Of a stretch of DNA of 64,000 nucleotides, positions 54,348 through 62,707 are shown in pieces. The notes under the pieces were generated by a model. The model was not told the DNA's origin. It did not search any database and saw only the letters and a list, made by a program, of their open reading frames with translations. Both the position numbers and the translations under genes were made by a program. Location of the stretch: positions 124,001 to 188,000 of the forward strand of contig NZ_JAATEJ010000007.1 in the NCBI RefSeq assembly GCF_012034175.1, given 5' to 3'. The stretch is from Actinacidiphila epipremni (GTDB lineage: Bacteria; Actinomycetota; Actinomycetes; Streptomycetales; Streptomycetaceae). Position 1 is the first letter of the stretch. Every line of letters starts with the position of its first letter.

Positions 54348-54965
54348 TCAAGCCGTGTCCCCCAGGCCCCGGGGGAGCCGGGTCGCGGCGGCGGGGACGG
54401 CGCGGTAGCCGTCGGGGGTCTGATGGACCAGCAGGTCGGCGTAGAGGCGGGACGGGTCGGCCGCGAAATGCGCGTCCTCCGCGGCCGACCAGCCGGTCCA
54501 GAAGTGCTCCAGCTGCGGGCCGTCGCGGCGCATCCCGCGCGCCCTGGCGACCGGCGGCTCGACCTCCAGCCACAGCAGCAGCGCCAGGTGCGGGCGCAGC
54601 GCCCGGCGCCCGGTGCCGACGCCCTCGACGAGCACCACCGGCGCGGCCGGCACCGTGCGCTCGCCGGCGAACCGGCGGGCGGTCCAGTCGTAGACGCCGT
54701 GCGTGGCCGCCCGGCCCCCGGCGAAGGGCGTGAGGACCTGCGCGGCGAACCGGTCCTGCCAGCCGAAGGGCTCCTCGTGCGTGGCGAGGTCGTCGGTGTG
54801 CAGCACCGGCACCCCGTCCAGCTCCTCGGCCAGCCGCCGGGCCAGCGTGGACTTGCCGGCCCCGGCGTGCCCGTCGACGGCGACCAGCCGCACCGGGCCG
54901 CAGGACGGCGGCAGCATGCCCAGCGTGGCGGCGAGCCCGCGCAGGGAAAGGCCGTGTTCCTCCAT
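54348..54965 (-). CDS. uridine kinase-like P-loop kinase
   Basis: This is a 205-residue cytosolic P-loop protein. VRLVAVDGHAGAGKSTLARR is the Walker A region (about residues 25-44). VPVLHTDDLATHEEPFGW holds the substrate-binding Asp pair typical of uridine/nucleoside kinases, VVLVEGVGTGRRALRPHLAL is Walker B-like, and RGMRRDGPQ resembles the lid arginines. It probably phosphorylates a nucleoside or small metabolite; the exact substrate is open. ATG at 54965. It is divergent from the Xaa-Pro peptidase gene and terminated by a double hairpin. Confidence 0.85.
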   Translation of the reverse strand: MEEHGLSLRGLAATLGMLPPSCGPVRLVAVDGHAGAGKSTLARRLAEELDGVPVLHTDDLATHEEPFGWQDRFAAQVLTPFAGGRAATHGVYDWTARRFAGERTVPAAPVVLVEGVGTGRRALRPHLALLLWLEVEPPVARARGMRRDGPQLEHFWTGWSAAEDAHFAADPSRLYADLLVHQTPDGYRAVPAAATRLPRGLGDTA

Positions 54966-55071
54966 GACCCGGCAGCCTAGGGCCTGTCGTGCGGACCACC
55001 GGGCAGGGGCGCGTACGACGTGCCGGAAAAGGTCGCGACCCGCGGCAGGCCCGGCGTCTACCGTGGGCGGC

Positions 55072-56208
55072 GTGACCGATTCCGACCACTCCTCAGCCGC
55101 CGCGCTCCACCCCGCCGAGCGCCTCCACCTGGCCAGGAAGGCCGTACGCGACGCCGGCGTCGACGCGCTGCTGGTCTCGCCCGGCGCCGACCTGCGCTAT
55201 CTGACGGGCTACCACGCGCTGCCGCTGGAGCGGCTGACGTGCCTGGTCGTGCCGGCCGAGGCCGACCCCTTCCTGGTCGTGCCCGCGCTGGAGCGGCCCG
55301 CCGCGCTCGCCTCGCCCGCCGGCGGCCTGGGCCTGGACATCACCGGCTTCGCCGAGACCGACGACGCCTACGCGCTGATCGCCCGCCGGCTGCCGCCCGG
55401 GGTGCGCAGGTTCGCCGTGGACAACCACATGTGGGCCGAGAAGCTGCTGGCCTTCCAGGCCGCGCTGCCCGGCGCCCAGGCGAGCCTGGCCGGGGACGTG
55501 CTGCTGGAGCTGCGGATGCGCAAGAGCCCCGCCGAGGTCGAGGCGCTGCGCCGGGCGGGGGCGGCGATCGACCGGGTGCACCGCAGGGTGGGGGAGTGGC
55601 TGCGGCCCGGCCGCACCGAGCGCGAGGTCGCCAAGGACATCGCCGACGCCATCGTCGCGGCCGGCCACGCCACCGTGGACTTCGTCATCGTCGGCTCCGG
55701 GCCGAACAGCGCGAGCCCGCACCACGAGGTCTCCGACCGGGTCGTCCGGGCCGGCGACCCGGTCGTGGTCGACATCGGCGGCACCACCCCGGAGGGCTAC
55801 TGCTCCGACTCCACCCGGACCTACGCCGTCGGCGAGCCGCCCGCCGCCTTCCGGGAGCTGTACGCGGTGCTGCTGCGCGCCCAGACCGCGCAGACCGACG
55901 CGGTGCGCCCCGGCATCACCGCCGAGGAACTGGACGCGGTCGGCCGCGACATCATCACCGCCGCCGGCTACGGCGAGCACTTCATCCACCGCACCGGCCA
56001 CGGCATCGGCATGGAGTCGCACGAGGAGCCGTACATCGTCGCGGGCAGCCGGCGGGCGCTCGCCCCGGGCATGGCCTTCTCCATCGAACCGGGCATCTAC
56101 CTGCCCGACACCTACGGCGCCCGCATCGAGGACATCGCGGTGTGCACCGAAACCGGCGGCGAGCGGCTGAATCTGACCGGGCGTGACCTCGTGGTGCTGC
56201 CCGGCTGA
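55072..56208 (+). CDS. M24 family Xaa-Pro peptidase
   Basis: This is a 378-residue metallopeptidase of the aminopeptidase P/prolidase family. The N-terminal creatinase-like domain has ADLRYLTGYHALPLERLTCL. The catalytic pita-bread domain has all five metal ligands in order: VVVDIGGTTPEG, YCSDSTRTYAVG, FIHRTGHGIGMESHE, FSIEPGIYLP and ARIEDIAV. It releases residues before proline or splits Xaa-Pro dipeptides in the cytosol. GTG at 55072 fits the family N-terminus; a frame is open from 54703 through the divergent promoter region. Confidence 0.95.
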   Translation: MTDSDHSSAAALHPAERLHLARKAVRDAGVDALLVSPGADLRYLTGYHALPLERLTCLVVPAEADPFLVVPALERPAALASPAGGLGLDITGFAETDDAYALIARRLPPGVRRFAVDNHMWAEKLLAFQAALPGAQASLAGDVLLELRMRKSPAEVEALRRAGAAIDRVHRRVGEWLRPGRTEREVAKDIADAIVAAGHATVDFVIVGSGPNSASPHHEVSDRVVRAGDPVVVDIGGTTPEGYCSDSTRTYAVGEPPAAFRELYAVLLRAQTAQTDAVRPGITAEELDAVGRDIITAAGYGEHFIHRTGHGIGMESHEEPYIVAGSRRALAPGMAFSIEPGIYLPDTYGARIEDIAVCTETGGERLNLTGRDLVVLPG

Positions 56209-56358
56209 GCGCCACAGGACAAGACCAATGACGGTCGCGCCACGCGGCCGGAAAACCTGGTGGAAGGGGCGGCGGTACTGCCATGGTGGTGCGACCTGCC
56301 CGCCTGGCGGCGCGCAGGGGTGTCCCGTACCCGTCGAGGGAGAAGAGGGGATTCAGCC

Positions 56359-57762
56359 ATGACCAGTACCGCACCCCGCCGTACCGTCATCACCGCGGCG
56401 CTCGCCGCCGCCGCTGCCGCGGCCACCACCGCAGCCGCGCGGCCCGCGGCTGCGGCTTCCGCAGCGCCTGCCACGGCCGCCGGCCGCCACGGGCACGGCG
56501 GCGGCGCCGCGCCCGACGACGCGCCGGTCGACTACCACGCGTGGACGACCTTCCCGCAGTGGCTGTCGGGCACGCACGCCGGCACGCTGCCGGTGCCGGG
56601 CGTCCGCCCGGGCCTGCGGATCGCCCGCGCGCACGGCACGTCGGACTACACCGACCCGCACACCGGCACCACCGCCGCCTGGGAGTACGCCAGCTGGACC
56701 TCCCCGGTACGGCGTGTGCCGCACCCGGCGAGCGAGCTCATCGCGTCCTGGAACGCGCACACCCCGGCCGGCACCTGGATCCAGGTCGAGCTGCTGGGCA
56801 CGTACACCGACGGCACCGCGACGCCCGCGTACGTGATGGGCCGCTGGACCGCCGGCGACGGCCCCGAGGACATCCGGCGCACCTCGGTGGACGACCAGAC
56901 CGACGGCAAGAGCAGCATCTGGACCGACACCTTCTCCATCGACGACACCACCGCGGGCCCGCTGCTGGCCTCCTACCGGCTGCGGCTCACGCTCTACCGC
57001 AAGCCCGGCAGCCGGCTCACCCCGACCGTGTGGCGGCTGGGCGCGATGGCCTCCGACATCCCGGACCGCTTCACCGTGCCGGCCTCGGTGCCGGGCGTGG
57101 CCACCGGCGTCGAACTGCCGGTGCCGGCGTACTCGCAGAACATCCACAAGGGCCAGTACCCGGAGTACGACAACGGCGGCGAGGCGTGGTGCAGCCCGAC
57201 GTCGTCCACGATGGTCATCGAATACTGGGGCCGCGGGCCGACCGCGGAGCAGCTGGCGTGGGTGGACCCGTCCTACGCCGACCCGCAGGTCGACCAGGGC
57301 GCCCGCTACACGTACGACTACCAGTACGAGGGCTGCGGCAACTGGCCCTTCAACGCGGCCTACGCGGCCACCTACCAGGACCTCCAGGGCGTCATCACCC
57401 GGCTGCACTCGCTCAGCGACGTCGAGACGCTGATCGCGGCCGGCATCCCGGTGATAACGTCCCAGTCCTTCCTGGCCTCGGAGCTGGACGGCGCCGGATA
57501 CGGCACCTCGGGGCACCTGATGGCGCTGGTGGGCTTCACCGCCGACGGCGACGTCGTCGCCAACGACCCGGCGAGCGACAGCGACGCGGTGGTCCGCAAC
57601 GTCTACAAGCGCGCCCAGTTCGAGACGATCTGGCTGCGCACCAAGCGGATCAACGCCTCGGGCGGCGTCAGCGGCGGCACCGGCGGGGTGTGCTACCTCT
57701 ACTTCCCCGCCAAGCCCAGCCCGCGGCAGCGGCGCGCCCTGGCGGCGGTCGGGGTGGTGTGA
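56359..57762 (+). CDS. secreted C39-like cysteine peptidase
   Basis: This is a 467-residue protein with a probable Tat signal (APRRTVITAALAAAAAAATT, Ala-rich h-region, cleavage near residue 35-45). The middle 200 residues are beta-rich (WEYASWTSPVRRVPHPASEL). The C-terminal C39-like peptidase has the catalytic Cys in GGEAWCSPTSSTMVIEYWG, the His in GTSGHLMALVGF and the Asp in VVANDPASDSD. Likely an extracellular protease or peptidase-like enzyme. ATG at 56359 follows GAGGGG. It precedes another secreted enzyme, the chitinase, with its own promoter. Confidence 0.9.
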   Translation: MTSTAPRRTVITAALAAAAAAATTAAARPAAAASAAPATAAGRHGHGGGAAPDDAPVDYHAWTTFPQWLSGTHAGTLPVPGVRPGLRIARAHGTSDYTDPHTGTTAAWEYASWTSPVRRVPHPASELIASWNAHTPAGTWIQVELLGTYTDGTATPAYVMGRWTAGDGPEDIRRTSVDDQTDGKSSIWTDTFSIDDTTAGPLLASYRLRLTLYRKPGSRLTPTVWRLGAMASDIPDRFTVPASVPGVATGVELPVPAYSQNIHKGQYPEYDNGGEAWCSPTSSTMVIEYWGRGPTAEQLAWVDPSYADPQVDQGARYTYDYQYEGCGNWPFNAAYAATYQDLQGVITRLHSLSDVETLIAAGIPVITSQSFLASELDGAGYGTSGHLMALVGFTADGDVVANDPASDSDAVVRNVYKRAQFETIWLRTKRINASGGVSGGTGGVCYLYFPAKPSPRQRRALAAVGVV

Positions 57763-57836
57763 CCGGGCCGCCCGGACCGCTCACGACCGGCCGCAGATGA
57801 CCGGCCGCGGATGACCGGCGGCCCGCCGGAAACCCC

Positions 57837-57854
57837 AATTGGTAGAGACCAATT
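57837..57854 (+). promoter_or_regulatory. DasR-like box 1 upstream of the chitinase
   Basis: AATTGGT-AGAG-ACCAATT is a perfect 7-base inverted repeat. It agrees at 10 of 12 core positions with the DasR responsive element (TGGTCTAGACCA) known from streptomycete chitin genes. It lies 30 bases upstream of the second box and about 50 bases before the -35 hexamer. Regulation by DasR, relieved by glucosamine-6-phosphate, is inferred. Confidence 0.72.
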
Positions 57855-57867
57855 TGTGGATTGCTCT

Positions 57868-57915
57868 AAAGGTCTGGACCAACTCATTGACGGGTTCGCG
57901 TCAGCGCAGGATTCT
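57868..57915 (+). promoter_or_regulatory. DasR-like box 2 and chitinase promoter
   Basis: AAAGGTCTGGACCAAC at 57868-57883 is a second DasR-type element (10 of 12 core positions). TTGACG at 57887-57892 is a good -35, and GATTCT at 57910-57915 lies at a 17-base spacing as a possible -10 (overlapping CAGGAT, 57907-57912). The box abuts the -35, where a bound repressor would block polymerase. AAGGAGG at 57932-57938 is the ribosome-binding site. Confidence 0.7.
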
Positions 57916-57945
57916 GCTGCCACGTTCCCCCAAGGAGGTCCAGAC

Positions 57946-59181
57946 GTGAAGCGTCTCCATGCACTGGGTTCCGGCGTGGCCGCCGCCGCGCTCGCCGTGG
58001 CCGGGCTCGGCGCCACCGCCACCTTCGGTGCCGGCCAGGCCGACGGCGCGACGGCGGCGGCCAACGCCCTGAGCAACCAGTGGTACGCCGCCGCCCCGTA
58101 CCTGATGCCGACCGACAACAACCCGCCGGACGCGACCGCGATCATGGACGCCACCGGCCTGAAGGCCTTCCAGCTCGCCTTCATCCTCGCCCCCAACGGC
58201 GGCGGCTGCAGCCCCACCTGGGGCGGCACCAGCGCCGTCTCCTCCGACACCGCGGTCGGCAACGTCATCTCCGCGATCCGGGCCAAGGGCGGCGACGTCT
58301 CGGTCTCGATCGGCGGCTACGGCGGCACCAAGCTCGGCCAGGCGTGTTCCGACGCGGCCTCCACCGCCGCCGCGTACCAGCAGGTCATCAACAAGTACCA
58401 GCTCAAGGCGATGGACTTCGACCTGGAGGAGCCGGAGTACGAGAACACCGCCGCCGTCGCGCACGAGATCGGCGCGGCCAAGATCCTCCAGCAGAACAAC
58501 CCGGGCCTGTTCATCTCGGTGACCACCGCCGGCACCGCGGCCGGCACCGGCTGGTTCGGCCAGCAGATGCTCAACGAGGCCAAGTCGCAGGGCTTCACGC
58601 CCAACAACTTCTCCATCATGCCCTTCGACGGCGGCTTCAACGGCGCCGCGTCGCAGACCGCCGCGCTCACCGCCTTCAACGGCCTGCTGAAGTCCACCTT
58701 CGGCTGGGACACCGCGACCGCGTACGCCCACGAGGGCTTCTCCGGCATGAACGGCCGCAGCGACTCGGGCGAGTACTTCTACCAGTCCGACTTCCAGACG
58801 GTGCTGAACTACGCCACCAGCAACCACATGGGCCGCTTCACCTTCTGGTCGCTCAACCGCGACCGGCAGTGCAACCCGCCGGACAACGGCACCACGTCCG
58901 GGACGTGCAGCAGCGTGCCGCAGGCGGCCTGGGACTTCGCGAAGTTCTCGGTGAAGTTCGCCGGCGTCACCCCGCCGACCAACCCGCCCACCACCCCGCC
59001 GACCACCCCGCCCGGCGGCGGCACCTGCACGGTGGCCGAGTGGAGCGCGTCGGCGGTCTACGTCGGCGGCAACGAGGTCGCCCACAAGGGCCACAAGTGG
59101 AAGGCCAAGTGGTGGACCACCAACGAGGAGCCCGGCACCACCGGCGAGTGGGGCGTGTGGCAGGACGAGGGCACCTGCTGA
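57946..59181 (+). CDS. secreted GH18 chitinase with a C-terminal chitin-binding module
   Basis: This is a 411-residue exoenzyme. The signal peptide covers residues 1-35 (KRLHALGSGVAAAALAVAGL). The GH18 domain has GGDVSVSIGGYGG and the catalytic strand KAMDFDLEEPEY, with the acid in the DxDLE part, then FTFWSLNRDRQC. A Thr/Pro linker (PPTNPPTTPPTTPPGGG) joins a 50-residue CBM5/12-type module with AEWSASAVYVGGNEVAHKG and KAKWWTTNEEPG. It degrades chitin outside the cell. GTG at 57946 is supported by AAGGAGG. Two DasR-like boxes precede it and a 16-bp hairpin follows. Confidence 0.93.
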   Translation: MKRLHALGSGVAAAALAVAGLGATATFGAGQADGATAAANALSNQWYAAAPYLMPTDNNPPDATAIMDATGLKAFQLAFILAPNGGGCSPTWGGTSAVSSDTAVGNVISAIRAKGGDVSVSIGGYGGTKLGQACSDAASTAAAYQQVINKYQLKAMDFDLEEPEYENTAAVAHEIGAAKILQQNNPGLFISVTTAGTAAGTGWFGQQMLNEAKSQGFTPNNFSIMPFDGGFNGAASQTAALTAFNGLLKSTFGWDTATAYAHEGFSGMNGRSDSGEYFYQSDFQTVLNYATSNHMGRFTFWSLNRDRQCNPPDNGTTSGTCSSVPQAAWDFAKFSVKFAGVTPPTNPPTTPPTTPPGGGTCTVAEWSASAVYVGGNEVAHKGHKWKAKWWTTNEEPGTTGEWGVWQDEGTC

Positions 59182-59275
59182 GCGCTGGCGCGAACGCGCA
59201 ACTCCCGTACTGACAAGGTCGTTTGACGGGGCGTCGAGCGACCGCGCCAGGCCCCGGGAAAATGGCCGGAAAACG

Positions 59276-59314
59276 ATGGTGGGCCCGCGGCTGCGCACGC
59301 CGCGGGCCCACCAT
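59276..59314 (+). terminator. strong hairpin after the chitinase gene
   Basis: A perfect 16-base inverted repeat (59276-59291 with 59299-59314, arms beginning ATGGTGGGCCCGCGGC) encloses the 7-base loop TGCGCAC. It lies 95 bases beyond the chitinase stop. It is one of the strongest stems in the window and a probable transcription terminator. Confidence 0.8.
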
Positions 59315-59532
59315 GGTGTCCGGTCGTCCCCCGCGCCTGGCGCGATGTCGCCGTTGCGCGTTCCCGCACGTGCACATGCCGGTGGTTGTTGACCGAAAAC
59401 GGACGTAGCGTCTCCGGATGGTTGTTTCGCTCCGAACACACGATCAGTAGCCTCACAGGGAAAGCGGCCCACCCGTCCGCGGCAGTGCGCTCCGGACGCG
59501 TCCACCCGGCCCCCCGACCTGGAGACTCCACC
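59315..59532 (+). promoter_or_regulatory. promoter region of the methyltransferase-GGDEF/EAL pair
   Basis: About 220 bases between the chitinase terminator and the methyltransferase start. It includes the AT-richer stretch GGTTGTTGACCGAAAACGG at about 59383-59401, with TTGACC as a possible -35 at 59387-59392. GTAGCGT follows about 13 bases later, and a palindrome CGGATGGTTGTTTCGCTCCG lies at about 59416-59435. GGAGAC sits before the GTG start. No gene is seen. Confidence 0.4.
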
Positions 59533-60354
59533 GTGACTGACCGTCCCTCCTGGGCACCACCCGGCATCGACATCAACGTGCCCAGCGTGTCCCGGGTGTA
59601 CGACTACTTCCTCGGCGGTTCGCACAACTTCGAGGTGGACCGGGAGGCCGCCCGGCACGTCCTCAAGGCCGTGCCGGCGATGCCCAAGGTCGGTCAGGCC
59701 AACCGCGCGATGATGCGCCGGGCGGTGCGCTACGCCGCCGGCCGCGGCATCGACCAGTTCCTCGACATCGGCTCGGGCATACCCACCTTCGGCAACGTCC
59801 ACGAGGTCGTGCACGCGCTCAACCCGGAAGCGAACGTCGTCTACGTCGACAACGACCCGGTCGCCGTCGAGCACAGCCGGGCGGTCCTGGAGGGCAACGC
59901 GCACGCCACCATCGCCGCCGCCGACCTGCGCGACCCGCAGTCGGTCCTGGACCACCCCGAGACCCGTCGGCTGCTGGACTTCGACCGGCCGGTCGCGCTG
60001 CTGCTGGTCGCGGTGCTGCACTTCCTGTCCGACGAGGACGACGCGCACGGCGTGGTCGCCACCCTCCGCGACGCCCTCGCGCCCGGCAGCGTACTGGTGA
60101 TCACCCACGCCACCGTGACCCCGCACGACCGCTCCCTCGACGACGACGTGCACCGCGGCGCCGCGGTCTACCAGCGCACCAGGACCCCGCTGATCCTGCG
60201 CCCGGTCCCCGAGGTGGAACGCTTCTTCACCGGCTTCGAACTGCTGCAGCCCGGCGTCGTCCCGATGCCGCACTGGCGCCCCGACACCCCGCCCGGCGAC
60301 GACATCGACCCGGCGGTGCTGACCGGGTTCGCCGGTGTGGGGCTCAAGGCGTGA
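59533..60354 (+). CDS. SAV2177-family SAM-dependent methyltransferase
   Basis: This is a 273-residue protein. PPGIDINVPSVSRVYDYFLG and GGSHNFEVDREAARHVLKA are the signature N-terminus of this abundant streptomycete family. The SAM-binding fold has FLDIGSGIPTFGNVHEVVHA, VVYVDNDPVAVEHSRAVLEG and LLLVAVLHFLSDEDDAHGVV. The methyl acceptor is not known for most members. GTG at 59533 behind GGAGAC gives the family start VTDRPSWAPPG. The next gene overlaps by 4 bases, coupling it to cyclic-di-GMP signalling. Confidence 0.93.
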   Translation: MTDRPSWAPPGIDINVPSVSRVYDYFLGGSHNFEVDREAARHVLKAVPAMPKVGQANRAMMRRAVRYAAGRGIDQFLDIGSGIPTFGNVHEVVHALNPEANVVYVDNDPVAVEHSRAVLEGNAHATIAAADLRDPQSVLDHPETRRLLDFDRPVALLLVAVLHFLSDEDDAHGVVATLRDALAPGSVLVITHATVTPHDRSLDDDVHRGAAVYQRTRTPLILRPVPEVERFFTGFELLQPGVVPMPHWRPDTPPGDDIDPAVLTGFAGVGLKA

Positions 60355-62621
60355 CCGCGCGACCGGCCCCCTCCGGGCGCGGCCCGGACGGGACCCCGGT
60401 GGTCCGGGCCACCGGCCGGGCCGCCGCCGCCGAGGACAGCCTGGCGCGCTTCGCCGCGATATGGAGCCGGGCGATCTACCCGGTGACCGCCACCTCGATG
60501 ACCCGCGCCGAGTTCGAGGCGCACCTGCTGCCGCTGGCCCGCTCGCTGCGCGACTCGCTGCACGCCACCCGCTTTGACCCGCGCGACGCCGTACCCGTCG
60601 GCACCGCCCTGGTCGCCGCGCACTGCACCGACCCCGAGGCGCTGCCCAGCATCCTCGGCGTCATCGACGCCTACATGGTGCTCTACTGCGGCCCCGGGCC
60701 GGGCCTGGCCGCCGACGAGTGCCGGGTGCGCTGCTCCCGGCTGCAGCACGCGGTGGCGGTCGGCTTCTCGCAGGCGCTGCGCGAACGCACCCTGCGCGAG
60801 CAGGAGTCCATCTCGCGGGCCGCGCTCAACGCCAAGACCGAGGCCGAGATCGCGCTGGCGGCCAGCGAGGCCCGCTTCCGCGCGGTGTTCGAGACCGCCG
60901 GCATCGGGATCGGCATCGCCGACCTCGACGGCACCGTACTGGAGGTCAACGACGCGCTCACCGGGATGCTCGGCAACGAGTCCTACATCCGCCAGCGCCG
61001 GGTCGGCGAGTGGACCCACCCCGACAACGCCCCCGGCACCGACCACCTCAACCGCGAGCTGGTACGCGGCGAACGCGACCATTACCACGTGGAGAAGGCC
61101 TTCCCCCGCTCGGACGGCACGGTGCTGTGGGCCGACGTGCAGGTCTCGCTGCTGCGCGACACCGCCGGGCGCCCGCGCTACCAGCTCGCGCTGCTGGAGG
61201 ACGTCACCGAGCGCCGCCGGCTGCTGGAGCGGCTGCGCCACCAGGCCACCCACGACGCGCTCACCGGGCTGCCCAACCGGGCGCTGTTCTTCGAGCGCCT
61301 CGACCAGGCGCTCGCCGAGAACACCGGCGCCGGCGGTACGGGCAGCGGCAATAAGGCCAGCCGTAAGGGCGGTACGGGCCCGGGCGGCGCGGCGCCCGCG
61401 CCCCGGCAGATCGGTGTGTGCTACCTCGACCTCGACGGCTTCAAGGCCGTCAACGACAGCCTCGGCCACGCCGTCGGCGACCGGCTGCTGGTCGCCGTCG
61501 CCGACCGGCTGCGCGGCTGCCTCACCACGCCCGACCAGCTGGTCGCCCGCGTCGGCGGCGACGAGTTCGTCGCCCTCTACGCCGACCCGCCGGACCTGCG
61601 CGCCGTCACCGAGCTGGCCGCCCGCATCCTCACGGCACTGTCCGCGCCGGTCCTGCTCGACGACCGGCAGCTGCCGGTGCACGGCAGCATCGGCATCGTG
61701 CACGGCCCGGTCGGCGGGCGCGGCGCCGAGGACGTCCTGCGCAGCGCCGACATCACGATGTACCGCGCCAAGGAGCGCGGCGGCAACCGCTACGAGGTCG
61801 CCGACCCGGCCGCCGACGCCCGCGCGATCACCCGGCACGGCCTGACCAACCAGCTGCCCAGCGCACTGCGGCACGACGAGTTCTTCGTGGAGTACCAGCC
61901 GCTCATCGGCCTGGAGGACAACGCGGTCCTGGGCGCCGAGGCACTGGTGCGCTGGAGCCACCCCGTGCACGGCGTGCTCGGCCCCGACCAGTTCATCCCG
62001 CTCGCCGAGAGCACCGGGCAGATCGTGCCGCTCGGCCGCTGGGTGCTGGAGCAGGCCGCGCAGCAGGCCCAGGACTGGCGCCAGGACCTGCAGTGCGCCG
62101 GCCGCCCGCCCCGTATCAACGTCAACCTCTCGCCCGTGCAGCTCGGCCACCCCGACCTGGTCGCCGAGGTCGCCGCGGTGCTCGACGAGACCGGCCTGGA
62201 GCCCACCGCGCTGTGCCTGGAGGTCACCGAGAGCGCCCTGATCGGCGCCGACGAGGACGCCCTCAAGCCGCTGCGGCGGATCGCCGACCTCGGCGTCGCC
62301 ATCGCCCTGGACGACTTCGGCACCGGCTACTCCAACCTCTCCTCGCTGCGCTGGCTCCCGGTCAGCGTGCTCAAGCTCGACCGCTCCTTCACCCGCGGCA
62401 TGCGGCAGCCGCAGCCCGACCCGGTCGAGGTCAAGATCGTCGAGGGCATCGTCTCGCTCGCCCACGACCTCAACCTCACCGTCACGGTCGAGGGCGTCGA
62501 GACCCGCGCCCAGGCCGAGCACCTGCGGGCGCTGGGCTGCGACACCGCGCAGGGCTGGTATTACGGCAAGGCCGGGCCCGCCGACCAGCTGCACAAGCTG
62601 AGCCTGGCCGACGCGGGCTGA
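60351..62621 (+). CDS. PAS-GGDEF-EAL cyclic-di-GMP signalling protein
   Basis: This is a 756-residue soluble protein. About 160 N-terminal helical residues precede a PAS domain (RFRAVFETAGIGIGIADLDG, about 175-295). The GGDEF domain has HDALTGLPNRALFFERLDQA and an intact RVGGDEF (402-406); no RxxD inhibitory site is seen before it. The EAL domain has GAEALVRW (E530), VNLSP, LEVTESALI and LDDFGTGYSNL, so both active sites look complete. A 30-residue Gly/Ser/Lys insertion sits inside the GGDEF domain at 61320-61410. It resembles the composite Cdg proteins of S. coelicolor controlling development; exact orthology is not claimed. Confidence 0.94.
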   Translation: MTARPAPSGRGPDGTPVVRATGRAAAAEDSLARFAAIWSRAIYPVTATSMTRAEFEAHLLPLARSLRDSLHATRFDPRDAVPVGTALVAAHCTDPEALPSILGVIDAYMVLYCGPGPGLAADECRVRCSRLQHAVAVGFSQALRERTLREQESISRAALNAKTEAEIALAASEARFRAVFETAGIGIGIADLDGTVLEVNDALTGMLGNESYIRQRRVGEWTHPDNAPGTDHLNRELVRGERDHYHVEKAFPRSDGTVLWADVQVSLLRDTAGRPRYQLALLEDVTERRRLLERLRHQATHDALTGLPNRALFFERLDQALAENTGAGGTGSGNKASRKGGTGPGGAAPAPRQIGVCYLDLDGFKAVNDSLGHAVGDRLLVAVADRLRGCLTTPDQLVARVGGDEFVALYADPPDLRAVTELAARILTALSAPVLLDDRQLPVHGSIGIVHGPVGGRGAEDVLRSADITMYRAKERGGNRYEVADPAADARAITRHGLTNQLPSALRHDEFFVEYQPLIGLEDNAVLGAEALVRWSHPVHGVLGPDQFIPLAESTGQIVPLGRWVLEQAAQQAQDWRQDLQCAGRPPRINVNLSPVQLGHPDLVAEVAAVLDETGLEPTALCLEVTESALIGADEDALKPLRRIADLGVAIALDDFGTGYSNLSSLRWLPVSVLKLDRSFTRGMRQPQPDPVEVKIVEGIVSLAHDLNLTVTVEGVETRAQAEHLRALGCDTAQGWYYGKAGPADQLHKLSLADAG

Positions 62622-62707
62622 GCGCCCCGCTGTGATGGAATCCCCTGGTACGCCGCCATCCGGACCGGGGAGTTCCACTGAGCACCGCTGCCGCAGAGAC
62701 GCTGTCC

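Noticed and set aside
52294-55089. Long reverse frame across the AAA+ gene and the kinase gene
   Set aside because: It runs out of phase through two genes with clear domains in other frames and through palindromic spacer DNA.
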